Shown in pieces: positions 16,011 to 23,456 of a stretch of DNA of 26,665 nucleotides (within the stretch, counting starts at the first letter, position 1; every line of letters starts with the position of its first letter). The stretch lies in NCBI GenBank assembly GCA_023451735.1, contig JAEXYH010000054.1, positions 1 to 26,665 of the forward strand. Reading direction: 5' to 3'. The position numbers and the translations under genes were made by a program. The notes under the pieces were generated by a model. That model had not been told where the DNA came from and ran no database searches. It saw only the letters and a program-made list of their open reading frames with translations. Source of the DNA: Pseudomonadota bacterium. Lineage in GTDB: Bacteria > Pseudomonadota > Alphaproteobacteria > Rhizobiales > Rhizobiaceae.

Positions 16011-17021
16011 TCAGGACGCCATTTCGGATGTGATCGGCGCGTGCCAGCACGCGGCAAGGTGCTTGCCGGAAAAGCTGCGGAGTGGTGGCAACTCCTTTCG
16101 GCAACGTTCATCGGCAAACGGACAGCGGGGAGAAAAACGGCAGCCTTCCGGCATGTTCGAAAGAGCAGGAACGGATCCCTCGATCGTATAAAGTCTTCCG
16201 CTGCGACGTCCCAGATCAGGTGTCGAGCCAAAAAGGCCGATCGTATAGGGATGCTGCGGATCATCGAAGATTTCCGCAACACTTCCACTTTCCACCACGC
16301 GGCCGGCATACATCACCATGACGTCGTCGGCGACCTCGGCCACGACGCGGAGATCATGGGTAATCAGAATGACAGCTGCATCAACCTCCTCTCGAAGGTC
16401 CTGCATCAGTGACAGGATCTGCGCCTGGATGGTCACGTCCAGCGCCGTGGTTGGTTCGTCGGCGATCAGCAACCGTGGACTGTTGGCAATCGCCATCGCG
16501 ATCATCACGCGTTGGCGCTGCCCTCCGGATAGCTGATGCGGATAACTGTTCAAACGGTCGTCGGTTGCCGGCAATCCGACCTTACGCAGCAGTTCAAGCG
16601 CCTTCTTGCGCGCCCCGTCAACACTGACATCCCGGTGCAGCCGGATTGTTTCCACCAGCTGATTGCCGATGGTAAAAGCCGGGTTGAGCGAAGTCATCGG
16701 CTCCTGAAAGATCATCGCCATCTTGCCGCCGCTGAGCGACGATCTTTCACGCGGCGCCATCGCCAAAAGATCGAGCCCCTCGAACGACATGGAGCCACCC
16801 ACGATCTCTGCCTTGGTGCCTTGAAGCAACCCCATCAACGCAAGTGACATAACGCTCTTGCCGCAACCGGATTCGCCAACGACGCAAAGAGTTCGCCCCG
16901 CCTCGACTGAAAACGACACACCATCGATCAGGTTGTTTTTAGCTCCCTTGACGAAGCTCAAGCTGAAGTCGCGCACCTCGACGACAGGCCGACGTGCATC
17001 GACAGGACGAGAAACATCCAC
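16011..17021 (-). CDS. Peptide/nickel-type ABC transporter ATP-binding protein, DppD/OppD-like
   Basis: 336 residues. Walker A GESGCGKS (49-56), Q-loop MIFQEPMTSLNPAF, signature LSGGQRQRVMIAMAIA, Walker B LLIADEPTTALD, switch His in ITHDLRVVAE, and the C-terminal oligopeptide-transporter segment (CRFSPRCPFADERC). The start is GTG at 17021, with AAGGGAA about seven bases upstream. This is the first gene of a six-gene leftward operon: ATPase, ATPase, binding protein, two permeases, amidohydrolase. Every junction is short or overlapping. Confidence 0.88.
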   Translation of the reverse strand: MDVSRPVDARRPVVEVRDFSLSFVKGAKNNLIDGVSFSVEAGRTLCVVGESGCGKSVMSLALMGLLQGTKAEIVGGSMSFEGLDLLAMAPRERSSLSGGKMAMIFQEPMTSLNPAFTIGNQLVETIRLHRDVSVDGARKKALELLRKVGLPATDDRLNSYPHQLSGGQRQRVMIAMAIANSPRLLIADEPTTALDVTIQAQILSLMQDLREEVDAAVILITHDLRVVAEVADDVMVMYAGRVVESGSVAEIFDDPQHPYTIGLFGSTPDLGRRSGRLYTIEGSVPALSNMPEGCRFSPRCPFADERCRKELPPLRSFSGKHLAACWHAPITSEMAS

Positions 17022-17079
17022 GTCGCTGTTCCCTTTTTCATATTGCGAAATGTTATTGTTGTTGATCCAGGCCTACCAT

Positions 17080-17091
17080 TGAAAAATTTCA
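17080..17091. promoter_or_regulatory. Inverted repeat TGAAA-N2-TTTCA, possible regulator half-operator
   Basis: TGAAAAATTTCA has five-base arms and shares the TGAAA/TTTCA core of the larger palindrome at 17151-17185. On the minus strand it lies just after a TTGACC hexamer (plus 17094-17099), which could be the -35 of the ABC operon. A shared regulator, for instance the IclR protein encoded at 18433, could bind both sites. This is inference from symmetry only. Confidence 0.3.
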
Positions 17092-17150
17092 CGGTCAATG
17101 CGATTTTTGCTGGATATTCGCCTAATCAAGTGGCACCGTCCAAATCATCA

Positions 17151-17185
17151 GCAGATTTTATTTCACTATTTGAAATATAATCTGC
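17151..17185. promoter_or_regulatory. 35-base palindrome overlapping a -10 element between the ABC operon and the MFS gene
   Basis: Two 15-base arms, GCAGATTTTATTTCA and TGAAATATAATCTGC, are complementary at 14 of 15 positions around a five-base centre (CTATT). The right arm contains TATAAT (17176-17181), a perfect -10 for the rightward MFS gene; no good -35 is evident. A protein bound here would block or control that promoter, and its distance to the leftward operon allows dual control. IclR-family proteins bind interrupted palindromes with TGAAAT/ATTTCA-like arms, and an IclR gene is two genes away. Confidence 0.6.
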
Positions 17186-17218
17186 GGCACTTTTTCTCAT
17201 ACTGAAAAGCGTTCACCC

Positions 17219-18427
17219 GTGGCGACAGAAAGTCTTATGAAAAAAGCGACAAGCGCTTCGCAGCCGGAGCGGCTAATCCTCCTTCTTGCTATGACCGCAG
17301 GCCTCGTCGTCGCGAACAACTATTACAATCAGCCGCTCCTCCACGAGATCGGCTCAGCGTTCCACGCACCGGATGCGCATGCTGCACTGATATCGACGCT
17401 TACACAGGTCGGTTATGCCTGCGGCCTTTTCCTGCTTCTTCCATTAGGTGACATGGTGGAGCGCAAGAAGCTGATCCTCGTGATGCTTGGCATATGCGCA
17501 GCGTCGCTCGGTTTGTTTGCTTCATCGCCGACCTTGTCATTCGCCGTAGTCATCGCTTTCACGGTCGGATTTTTCAGCGTCGTTCCTCAGCTACTTCCGC
17601 CTGTCGCTATGCAACTCGCGAATCCGGCGCGGGCCGGCAAGGCCGTCGGCCTTGTCATGGGTGGCCTGCTGCTTGGCATCTCTTTGTCCCGCTTTGTCGG
17701 AGGCGTTCTAGGTGACTATCTCGGATGGAGAACCGTCTACGGAATTGCCGCGGCATTAATGCTCACTCTGGCTGCGGCGCTATATCGTACGCTTCCGACG
17801 CTTCCGCCCCAATATCAGGGAACTTACATATCTCTCCTCGGCAGCATGCGAGGCTTGGTCCGTCGCCATTCGGAATTGGCGTGGATTTCAGTAGTCGGGG
17901 CAGTGCAGTTTGCTGCCTTCAGTCTAATCTGGACGACTTTCGCTTTTCATCTGGCAACGATGCCCGGCAACTACCCGGCCAGCGTGGCGGGAACCTTCGC
18001 ACTCATTGGTGCCGGCGGCGTTATCGCAGCGATTTCCGCCGGTCATCTCACCGAGCGAATCTATCCAAGGCTCGTTCTCCTGGTTGCCAGCCTACTGATG
18101 GTTTGCGCATTCGGTTTTTTCACTGCAGCCCAGACCTCCCTTGCCTGGCTTGTGCCAGGTGTTCTGTTTATGGATATGGGCATGCAGATCAGCCACGTGA
18201 CGAGTATGACCCGGGTACTAGCCTTGGAGCCGGGAGCCAGAAGCCGCCTGAACACCATATATATGAGCATTAGGTTCAGCGGTGGAGCGTTCGGGACGGT
18301 TCTGGGAAGCGTCTCTTGGTCTTTCGGTGGCTGGACAATGGTATGCGGGATAGGTTTGGCCCTATGTCTGCTCGCTACCGGTTTAGTAACCGCACTCCCC
18401 TTGCGCACTGACAAGTCGAATGGGTAG
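17219..18427 (+). CDS. MFS transporter (12-helix major facilitator)
   Basis: 402 residues from GTG 17219, or 396 from ATG 17237; neither start has a convincing ribosome site. The protein is hydrophobic throughout. The first helix ends VANNYYNQPLLHEIG, a hallmark of one bacterial MFS subgroup. The loop 2-3 signature is LLPLGDMVERKKL, a variant of the MFS GxxxDRxGRR motif. A second half begins near WISVVGAVQFAAFSLIWTTFAFHLATMPG, and AGHLTERIYPRL matches the equivalent C-half loop. Such proteins are proton-driven exporters or importers. The direction and substrate are unknown. It is divergent from the ABC/amidohydrolase operon and five bases upstream of the IclR gene, so the two probably share a transcript. 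Confidence 0.85.
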   Translation: MATESLMKKATSASQPERLILLLAMTAGLVVANNYYNQPLLHEIGSAFHAPDAHAALISTLTQVGYACGLFLLLPLGDMVERKKLILVMLGICAASLGLFASSPTLSFAVVIAFTVGFFSVVPQLLPPVAMQLANPARAGKAVGLVMGGLLLGISLSRFVGGVLGDYLGWRTVYGIAAALMLTLAAALYRTLPTLPPQYQGTYISLLGSMRGLVRRHSELAWISVVGAVQFAAFSLIWTTFAFHLATMPGNYPASVAGTFALIGAGGVIAAISAGHLTERIYPRLVLLVASLLMVCAFGFFTAAQTSLAWLVPGVLFMDMGMQISHVTSMTRVLALEPGARSRLNTIYMSIRFSGGAFGTVLGSVSWSFGGWTMVCGIGLALCLLATGLVTALPLRTDKSNG

Positions 18428-18432
18428 AGGTC

Positions 18433-19386
18433 ATGCGAACTCAGAAACGTATTGCAAGCCACCTGCCGCTCAAGGACACGATGATCGATCCAAACGACAA
18501 TCCGGATAAACTGCAAAGGCGGCGGGATCCGGTCGATCTCACCCAGGAACAGACAAGCGTTTCCCTCGAAGCAATACAGCCCGCTGAACCCGTAACGTCG
18601 CTGATCGACCAGGAACGCCAGCTCGAGCCAGCGGGCACAACGGTTCAATCCGTGCTTCGCGCGATCGACATTGTCGAGATTTTGGCTGCATCGAGCCAAC
18701 CGCTCCGTCTCCAGGAAATTGCGGAGAAGGCGCAGTTGAACCTTTCAACCTGCCACCATCTTCTGAACTCCCTCGTGACCAGAGAGTTTGCCGCGCGAGT
18801 GCAGACGCCTCGCGCTTACGTCCTTGGCCCCCGCATTTCCAATCTAGCTCAACAGAGCCGAAGCCGGTTCGATCTCGCGCAAATCGCGAAGCCTCACCTA
18901 ACCAGCCTCTCTCAAAAGACAGGCGCGAGTTCATGCCTCGCGACACTCCTAGACACGCGCCTCGAATTGGTTGCCAAGAGCGATGCCAGAGGCGGCGCGG
19001 ATCTCGATGACTGGCGAGCGGACCTCTCCCGAGCCGCCCATGCCACGGCTGTTGGCAAGGCTATTCTGGCATGGCTTCCCGAAATGCAGATTGCCCGGGT
19101 GGTGGCGGTCAATGACCTGACACCCTTTACGGACATGACGATCCAGACTTTGGGAGAGCTGGTTGAAAGCTTGCGCTTGATCCGGCGTCATGGATTTGCG
19201 ATCGAGGACTGCGAGTATCGGCCAAATGTCAGCGGTGTGGCATCCGTGCTCCGGGACAAATCGGGTGGTGTCGTTGGGGCTATTGGCTGCATGGTACCGC
19301 AGAAAGATGCCTCGAACGAGCGCCTGCGTTCAATTCAGCTGGAGATTAACGCGACCGTCATGTCGCTTGCACAGAATATCCCATGA
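18433..19386 (+). CDS. IclR-family transcriptional regulator
   Basis: 317 residues. The winged HTH spans about residues 69-125 (TTVQSVLRAIDIVEILAASS, QPLRLQEIAEKAQLNLSTCH, HLLNSLVTREFA). The GAF-like effector domain follows (FDLAQIAKPHLTSLSQKTGASSCLATLLD ... AHATAVGKAILAWLP ... HGFAIEDCEYRPNVSGVASVLRD). The HTH is preceded by about 68 polar, low-complexity residues, longer than usual in a family of about 250-280 residues. An internal ATG at 18481, with AAGGA upstream, would shorten this by 16. It lies five bases after the MFS stop codon. It is likely to control both the MFS gene and the divergent ABC/amidohydrolase operon, with the operon substrate as ligand. Confidence 0.88.
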   Translation: MRTQKRIASHLPLKDTMIDPNDNPDKLQRRRDPVDLTQEQTSVSLEAIQPAEPVTSLIDQERQLEPAGTTVQSVLRAIDIVEILAASSQPLRLQEIAEKAQLNLSTCHHLLNSLVTREFAARVQTPRAYVLGPRISNLAQQSRSRFDLAQIAKPHLTSLSQKTGASSCLATLLDTRLELVAKSDARGGADLDDWRADLSRAAHATAVGKAILAWLPEMQIARVVAVNDLTPFTDMTIQTLGELVESLRLIRRHGFAIEDCEYRPNVSGVASVLRDKSGGVVGAIGCMVPQKDASNERLRSIQLEINATVMSLAQNIP

Positions 19387-19457
19387 GAGGTGCGAGCCGG
19401 AAACGCCTAAGTGGCTATCCTGCAACGGTGCTGTGGCCTGGACAAGAAACTCGCTAG

Positions 19458-19592
19458 ATCGTGGCTGCCGTCGTTCAATCCAACGGCCGCTTCTTTGTCA
19501 CCGATAATGAGCGGGAATTCCAAGGGATCGAGACCATCAAATTCCTCCGTGTAAGCACAATTCTGTACCGAATACTAGAGTTAAGCTCTTGA
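19458..19592 (+). pseudogene. Possible C-terminal scrap of a PIN-domain (VapC-like) toxin
   Basis: After an in-frame TAG, 44 codons read IVAAVVQSNGRFFVTDNERE, then FQGIETIKFLRV, and end in TGA. The segment FVTDNEREFQGI resembles the last conserved acid-containing strand of PIN-domain nucleases (V/LVTxDxxxF). Nothing upstream restores the rest of a PIN domain. If real, it is a decayed toxin tail, and it ends inside copy C of the tRNA-like motif. The resemblance rests on about twelve residues, so confidence is low. I see no other gene in 19387-19761. Confidence 0.25.
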
Positions 19593-19604
19593 GCGGAATC
19601 GAAC
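19583..19604 (-). repeat. Copy C of the dispersed tRNA-3'-end-like motif
   Basis: The plus strand reads AAGCTCTTGA, GC, GGAATCGAAC. On the minus strand this is GTTCGATTCC-GC-TCAAGAGCTT. Minus-strand sequence upstream has a D-arm-like stem (GGTGGC ... GCCACC, plus 19634-19664) and the spacing of a tRNA-like fold, but no 5' acceptor strand matching TCAAGAGC. This is a relic or mimic rather than a working tRNA gene. Confidence 0.45.
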
Positions 19605-19720
19605 TGCCGAGGTAGGTTACCGTCGGTTCAACGCGGTGGCCGTCCCGCTTTAGACTAGCCACCACTATGGTCCATTTTTGCCGCTGCGGAAACAAAACCT
19701 TGGCTTTCAGCGGTTTTGCA

Positions 19721-19763
19721 GATCTGTAGAGGGGCGGGACATTTCCCCGCCCCTCTACAGATC
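19721..19763 (-). terminator. Perfect 18-bp hairpin at the end of the racemase operon
   Basis: Arms 19721-19738 and 19746-19763 are perfectly complementary (GATCTGTAGAGGGGCGGG against its reverse complement), with a seven-base loop. The stem reaches into the TGA stop of the racemase-family gene (19762-19764). On the minus strand no T-run follows, so classical intrinsic termination is uncertain. It could be a terminator working with Rho, or a barrier to 3' exonucleases. A further inverted repeat, CAAAACC (19693-19699) and GGTTTTG (19712-19718), lies just beyond and is followed on the minus strand by TTTCC. Confidence 0.6.
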
Positions 19764-20775
19764 ACAGGATCAGAAAACCGGCATCAACCGGATCATCTCG
19801 GTTGATCGTCCAAGCTGCCGTGCCGAGTATGCCGGCGGTGCCCTTGACTGTCGGGCGCACGGCTCGAACCGAGCCCAGCGTCGTTTCGCCGATCAGGCAG
19901 CCTTCGAACACGCCCGAGCCGAGAAGGCCTTCCGAGGTGATCGTCTGATTCAGCGTAATCACGCCGCGCTTCTCGAAATAGGCCATCATCGCCGAGGTGC
20001 CAGTGCCACCGGGCGAGCGGTCGAGCTGGCCGGCCGAAAACACGTGCACGTTCTTGTAGAGGCATCCCTCGATCGTTGGTTCATGCCAGAATGTTACGAA
20101 GTTGAGATTGTTGATATGGGCTTCGGTCGGGTGCTGGACCTTGACCTTCTCGCGGATGGCTTCGCGCGCGATCAGACCGAGGCGCGACAATTCCGAGCCG
20201 TTCTCTGGCGTGATGCGAAGTGCAGTGCCACGCAGGTCGATGATGCCGAAATAGTTTCCGCCCCAGACGAGATCGGCCTTAAGGGAACCGTATCCCGGCA
20301 GCTCGAACTCGATGTTTTGCTCGGCCACATAGGCCGGGACGTTCTCGAAACGGGTCCAGAGCACGCGGTCACCCTCGTGGGCGACTTCGGCGATGACCAA
20401 GCCAGCGGTGGTCTCGAAACGGATCTTCGTCAGCCCGTCCTGCGAGCGGCGAACCAGGCCGTTCGCGACCATGGCCATGGCGACGGCGATCGTGCCGTGG
20501 CCGCACATATGCGAATATTCCTTGCCGTCGATATAGATCAGGCCGGCGTCGAAATCGGGCGACGAGGACGGCGTGAGGAAAACACCAAACATGTCGGCAT
20601 GACCGCGCGGCTCGCGCATCAGCGCCTTGCGCAGCCAGTCATAGTTTTCCTCGAGAAACGCCCGCTTTTCCAGGATGCTGGAGTTGGCCGGATACGGGAT
20701 GCCGCTGTAGATGATGCACAGCGGCTCACCTTCGGTATGGGTATAGATAACGTTATACACGTCCTGAACGCGCAT
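19762..20775 (-). CDS. Proline racemase-superfamily protein with Gly at the second catalytic position
   Basis: 337 residues of the proline racemase / 4-hydroxyproline 2-epimerase / trans-3-hydroxyproline dehydratase superfamily (PF05544). The first active-site motif is intact: HMCGHGTI with Cys91. Asp252 is present in the second motif, but it reads DRSPGGTGTS, so Gly256 replaces the Cys (racemases and epimerases) or Thr (dehydratases) normally there. A two-base racemase mechanism would therefore be lost, and dehydration or another one-base reaction on a proline-like substrate is more likely. The strong site AGGAGG lies six bases before the start. It is the last gene of a polyamine-type ABC importer operon, 33 bases after the PotC-like permease gene, so it probably acts on the imported compound. 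Confidence 0.85.
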   Translation of the reverse strand: MRVQDVYNVIYTHTEGEPLCIIYSGIPYPANSSILEKRAFLEENYDWLRKALMREPRGHADMFGVFLTPSSSPDFDAGLIYIDGKEYSHMCGHGTIAVAMAMVANGLVRRSQDGLTKIRFETTAGLVIAEVAHEGDRVLWTRFENVPAYVAEQNIEFELPGYGSLKADLVWGGNYFGIIDLRGTALRITPENGSELSRLGLIAREAIREKVKVQHPTEAHINNLNFVTFWHEPTIEGCLYKNVHVFSAGQLDRSPGGTGTSAMMAYFEKRGVITLNQTITSEGLLGSGVFEGCLIGETTLGSVRAVRPTVKGTAGILGTAAWTINRDDPVDAGFLIL

Positions 20776-20808
20776 TGCATGCCTCCTGAGAATGTAGGTG
20801 GGGTGGGG

Positions 20809-21582
20809 TTAACTTCCGGACAGGAAATCCAGTCCGATGAGCCAGTCGATCAGTATGATCGCTATCGCTGCGGCCAGGATCGTTAGCGACGAGACCGCCG
20901 CTATCGATGGATCGACCGAATACTGCACGTAGTTGAAGAGCTGGATGGGAATCGTGTTGAGGTCTGCCGTCGTATTGAAGATCGACAGCTCGACATTGAT
21001 AAACGAGGTGATGAAGGCGAAGATCGCTCCCGACACGAGCCCTGCGCGGATTTGCGGCAGGGTTACGAGCAGGAAGGTGGACCAGGCGGATGCCCCGAGA
21101 TCACGCGAGGCCTCTTCCAGCGACAGTTGTTCCGGCGAGAACAGCGGCAGTAGCGTGCGCAGCACGAAGGGCGTGACGATAACGACATGGCCGACCAGCA
21201 ACGCCGGAAAGCTGCGCACCAGCCCGATCGAGGCGCCGTATTGCAGCAGGGCCGCGCCGATGACGATATGCGGCAGAACGAGCGGCGACAGAAGCACGGC
21301 CGAGAGGGCCGCCTTGCCGCGGAAGGAATAGCGCGCCATGGCGATCGCCGCCGGAAGCGCCACCAGGATCGCCGCCAGCGTGGCCGCGGCGGCAAGCACG
21401 GCACTGGTCAGGAAAGAGCGCAGATAGGTGGGATTTTCCAGCACCACCGCATACCAGGACAGCGTCAGCCCCTGCGGCGGGAAGGCGAGGAATTTGGTCT
21501 CGGTCAGTGAGACGCCGATCACGACGATCAGCGGCAGAACGAGATAGGCCAGCGTGGAAAGCGCGATCAGTCGAATGATCAT
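20809..21582 (-). CDS. Polyamine-type ABC transporter permease, PotC-like
   Basis: 257 residues. It begins with a membrane helix (LIALSTLAYLVLPLIVVIGV), then SLTETKFLAFPPQGLTLSWY, typical of PotC/second permeases. The middle region holds AAAATLAAILVALPAAIAMARY, FRGKAALSAVLLSPLVLPHI and the coupling loop SLEEASRDLGASAWSTFLLVTLPQIRAGL. It forms the channel with the PotB-like protein. Its ATG (21582) lies one base after the stop of the PotB-like gene (21584-21586). Confidence 0.88.
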   Translation of the reverse strand: MIIRLIALSTLAYLVLPLIVVIGVSLTETKFLAFPPQGLTLSWYAVVLENPTYLRSFLTSAVLAAAATLAAILVALPAAIAMARYSFRGKAALSAVLLSPLVLPHIVIGAALLQYGASIGLVRSFPALLVGHVVIVTPFVLRTLLPLFSPEQLSLEEASRDLGASAWSTFLLVTLPQIRAGLVSGAIFAFITSFINVELSIFNTTADLNTIPIQLFNYVQYSVDPSIAAVSSLTILAAAIAIILIDWLIGLDFLSGS

Positions 21583-21583
21583 A

Positions 21584-22432
21584 TCAGTTTCCTTTCACGT
21601 CACGCGCGCCGAGCTGTGCCAGCCAGGACGAGATGCCGATGAGGGCCATGGTGAAGGCGAGAAGCGTGATCGAGAGCGCCCCGCCATAATTGAAGTCGAA
21701 GACCGTCGAATATTGCTGGAAGGCCAGCATCGCCAGCACCGTGACCTTGCCGCCGGAGAGCAGCGCGGGCGTGACGTAAGCGCTGATCGCCATCGAGAAG
21801 ACGATGATGCCGCCGGCCATGACGCCATGCATCGTAAGCGGGAAGGTGACGCTGAAAAACGTGCGCACGGGACCGGCTCCAAGATCGCGCGAGGCGTCTT
21901 CGAGGGCGGGCTCGATCCTTGAGAGCGCGTTGCCGATGGTGAGCACGGTGAAGGGCAGCAGGATATAGACCAGACCGATCAGGATGCCGGTTTCCGTTCC
22001 GAGAAAACGGATCGGGCGATCGATCAGCCCGGCCCCCATCAGCGCGTCGTTCACTAGGCCGGTGCGTCCGAGGAGAACCATCCAGCCGAAGGAGCGAACG
22101 ATATTGGAGGTGAACAGCGGAAGGATCAACAAGATGACGCAGGTCCTGCGCCAGCTGCGCCACTTGACGATGCGCACGAGATACCAGGCGAGCGGATAAC
22201 CGAGGACGACGCAGATCAGCGTCGACAGGATCGCCAGACGGAAGGTTACTAGGATGACCTGCCAGTGATAGCCGTCAAGCAGAACCCGGCCGTAATGGCC
22301 GAGCGTTAACTGCCCATCCTGCGAGGTGAGCGACGCGAACATGACCACGCCGAGCGGCATGAGGAAGAAGGCCGTGAACACGCAGACCGGCAGGGCGAGC
22401 AGCCACAGAAGGGTCAGGCGGGAGGTGAACAT
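21584..22432 (-). CDS. Polyamine-type ABC transporter permease, PotB-like
   Basis: 282 residues with six predicted membrane segments. It opens LTLLWLLALPVCVFTAFFLM and has PLGVVMFASLTSQDGQLTLGHYGRVL, LVRIVKWRSWRRTCVILLILPLFTSNIVRSFGWMVLLG, and the coupling loop IEPALEDASRDLGAGPVRTFFSVTFPLTMHGVM. This is the first permease of spermidine/putrescine-type importers. The start at 22432 is three bases after the ATPase stop codon (22436-22438, TAG). Confidence 0.88.
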   Translation of the reverse strand: MFTSRLTLLWLLALPVCVFTAFFLMPLGVVMFASLTSQDGQLTLGHYGRVLLDGYHWQVILVTFRLAILSTLICVVLGYPLAWYLVRIVKWRSWRRTCVILLILPLFTSNIVRSFGWMVLLGRTGLVNDALMGAGLIDRPIRFLGTETGILIGLVYILLPFTVLTIGNALSRIEPALEDASRDLGAGPVRTFFSVTFPLTMHGVMAGGIIVFSMAISAYVTPALLSGGKVTVLAMLAFQQYSTVFDFNYGGALSITLLAFTMALIGISSWLAQLGARDVKGN

Positions 22433-22435
22433 AGC

Positions 22436-23452
22436 CTAGCCTCCGAGAACATGGACGTCGGCGGGATCGAAGCCGGCGATGACGAGGGCACCTTCGCTGA
22501 CGTCCTCCGGCAGGGCGCTGTAGCGCCGCGCATGGAGTGTCCGTTGGTCGCCCGTGATCATGTAGATGTTGGACATGCCGCCGACATAGGTCGTGGTGGT
22601 GACGCGGACGGGAAGGGTAAGCCAACCCTTCGGCACGTCTTCCATGCAGGTGAAGACGCGCAGGTTCTCGGGACGCAGCACTCCGTCGACCGCGCCCTCG
22701 GCCGCAAGGCCGCCGCCATCCGCCCGCATCTGCAGCAGATTGGCCTCTCCGATGAAATCGGCGACGAAGCGGGTCTTCGGCCGGCGGTAGATGGTCTCGG
22801 GAGCATCGATCTGTTCAATCCGGCCGGCCGACATGACCGCGATGCGATCGGACATGGCCATCGCCTCCTCCTGATCGTGGGTCACGAAGATGAAGGTGAT
22901 GCCGAGCTCGCCCTGCAGCTGCTTCAGCTCGATCTGCATGCGCTTGCGCAATTGTAGGTCGAGCGCCGACAGGGGCTCGTCCAGAAGCAGGAGCTTCGGC
23001 CGGTTGACGATGGCGCGGGCGAGCGCCACGCGCTGCTGCTGCCCGCCGGACATGGCCCGCGGGCTGCGCGGCGCCATCGCTGCCAGACCGACCATGTCCA
23101 GCGCCTCGCGGGCACGGTCTTCCGCATCCCTGCGCGATGCGCCGGCCCGCAGCGGCCCGTAGGCGACATTCTGCAATACGGTCATGTGCGGAAAGAGCGC
23201 GTAGTTCTGGAAGACCGTGTTGAGCGGCCGCCTGTTGGGCGGCAGCGTCGAGACATCCTCTCCGTCGATCATGATCCGGCCGCTATTGGCCCCCATGAAA
23301 CCGCCGATGATGCGCAGTAACGTCGTTTTTCCGCAGCCCGACGGCCCGAGCAAAGAGATGAATTCACCCTGCCTGACATCCAGCGAGACACGATCAAGCG
23401 CGCGATAGATGCCGAAGGATTTTGTGACGTCTGTGATGGCAAGCAGGGTCAT
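22436..23452 (-). CDS. Polyamine-type ABC transporter ATP-binding protein, PotA-like
   Basis: 338 residues. Walker A GPSGCGKT (36-43), Q-loop in TVFQNYALFPHMTV, signature MSGGQQQRVALARA, Walker B LLLDEPLSALD, switch His in FVTHDQEEAMAMSD, then IEQIDAPETIYRRPKTRFVADFIGEAN and a C-terminal TOBE domain, the standard PotA layout. I use ATG 23452, four bases after the binding-protein stop, rather than the in-frame ATG at 23509 inside that gene. Confidence 0.9.
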   Translation of the reverse strand: MTLLAITDVTKSFGIYRALDRVSLDVRQGEFISLLGPSGCGKTTLLRIIGGFMGANSGRIMIDGEDVSTLPPNRRPLNTVFQNYALFPHMTVLQNVAYGPLRAGASRRDAEDRAREALDMVGLAAMAPRSPRAMSGGQQQRVALARAIVNRPKLLLLDEPLSALDLQLRKRMQIELKQLQGELGITFIFVTHDQEEAMAMSDRIAVMSAGRIEQIDAPETIYRRPKTRFVADFIGEANLLQMRADGGGLAAEGAVDGVLRPENLRVFTCMEDVPKGWLTLPVRVTTTTYVGGMSNIYMITGDQRTLHARRYSALPEDVSEGALVIAGFDPADVHVLGG

Positions 23453-23456
23453 AGGA

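Noticed and set aside
19579..19681. Functional tRNA gene on the minus strand
   Set aside because: T-arm-like and D-arm-like parts exist, but there is no 5' acceptor strand complementary to the 3' end and no convincing anticodon stem.
19678..20886. Plus-strand open frame of 402 codons
   Set aside because: Antisense shadow of the racemase-family gene; the minus strand shows clear family motifs, and GC-rich genes often leave long antisense frames.
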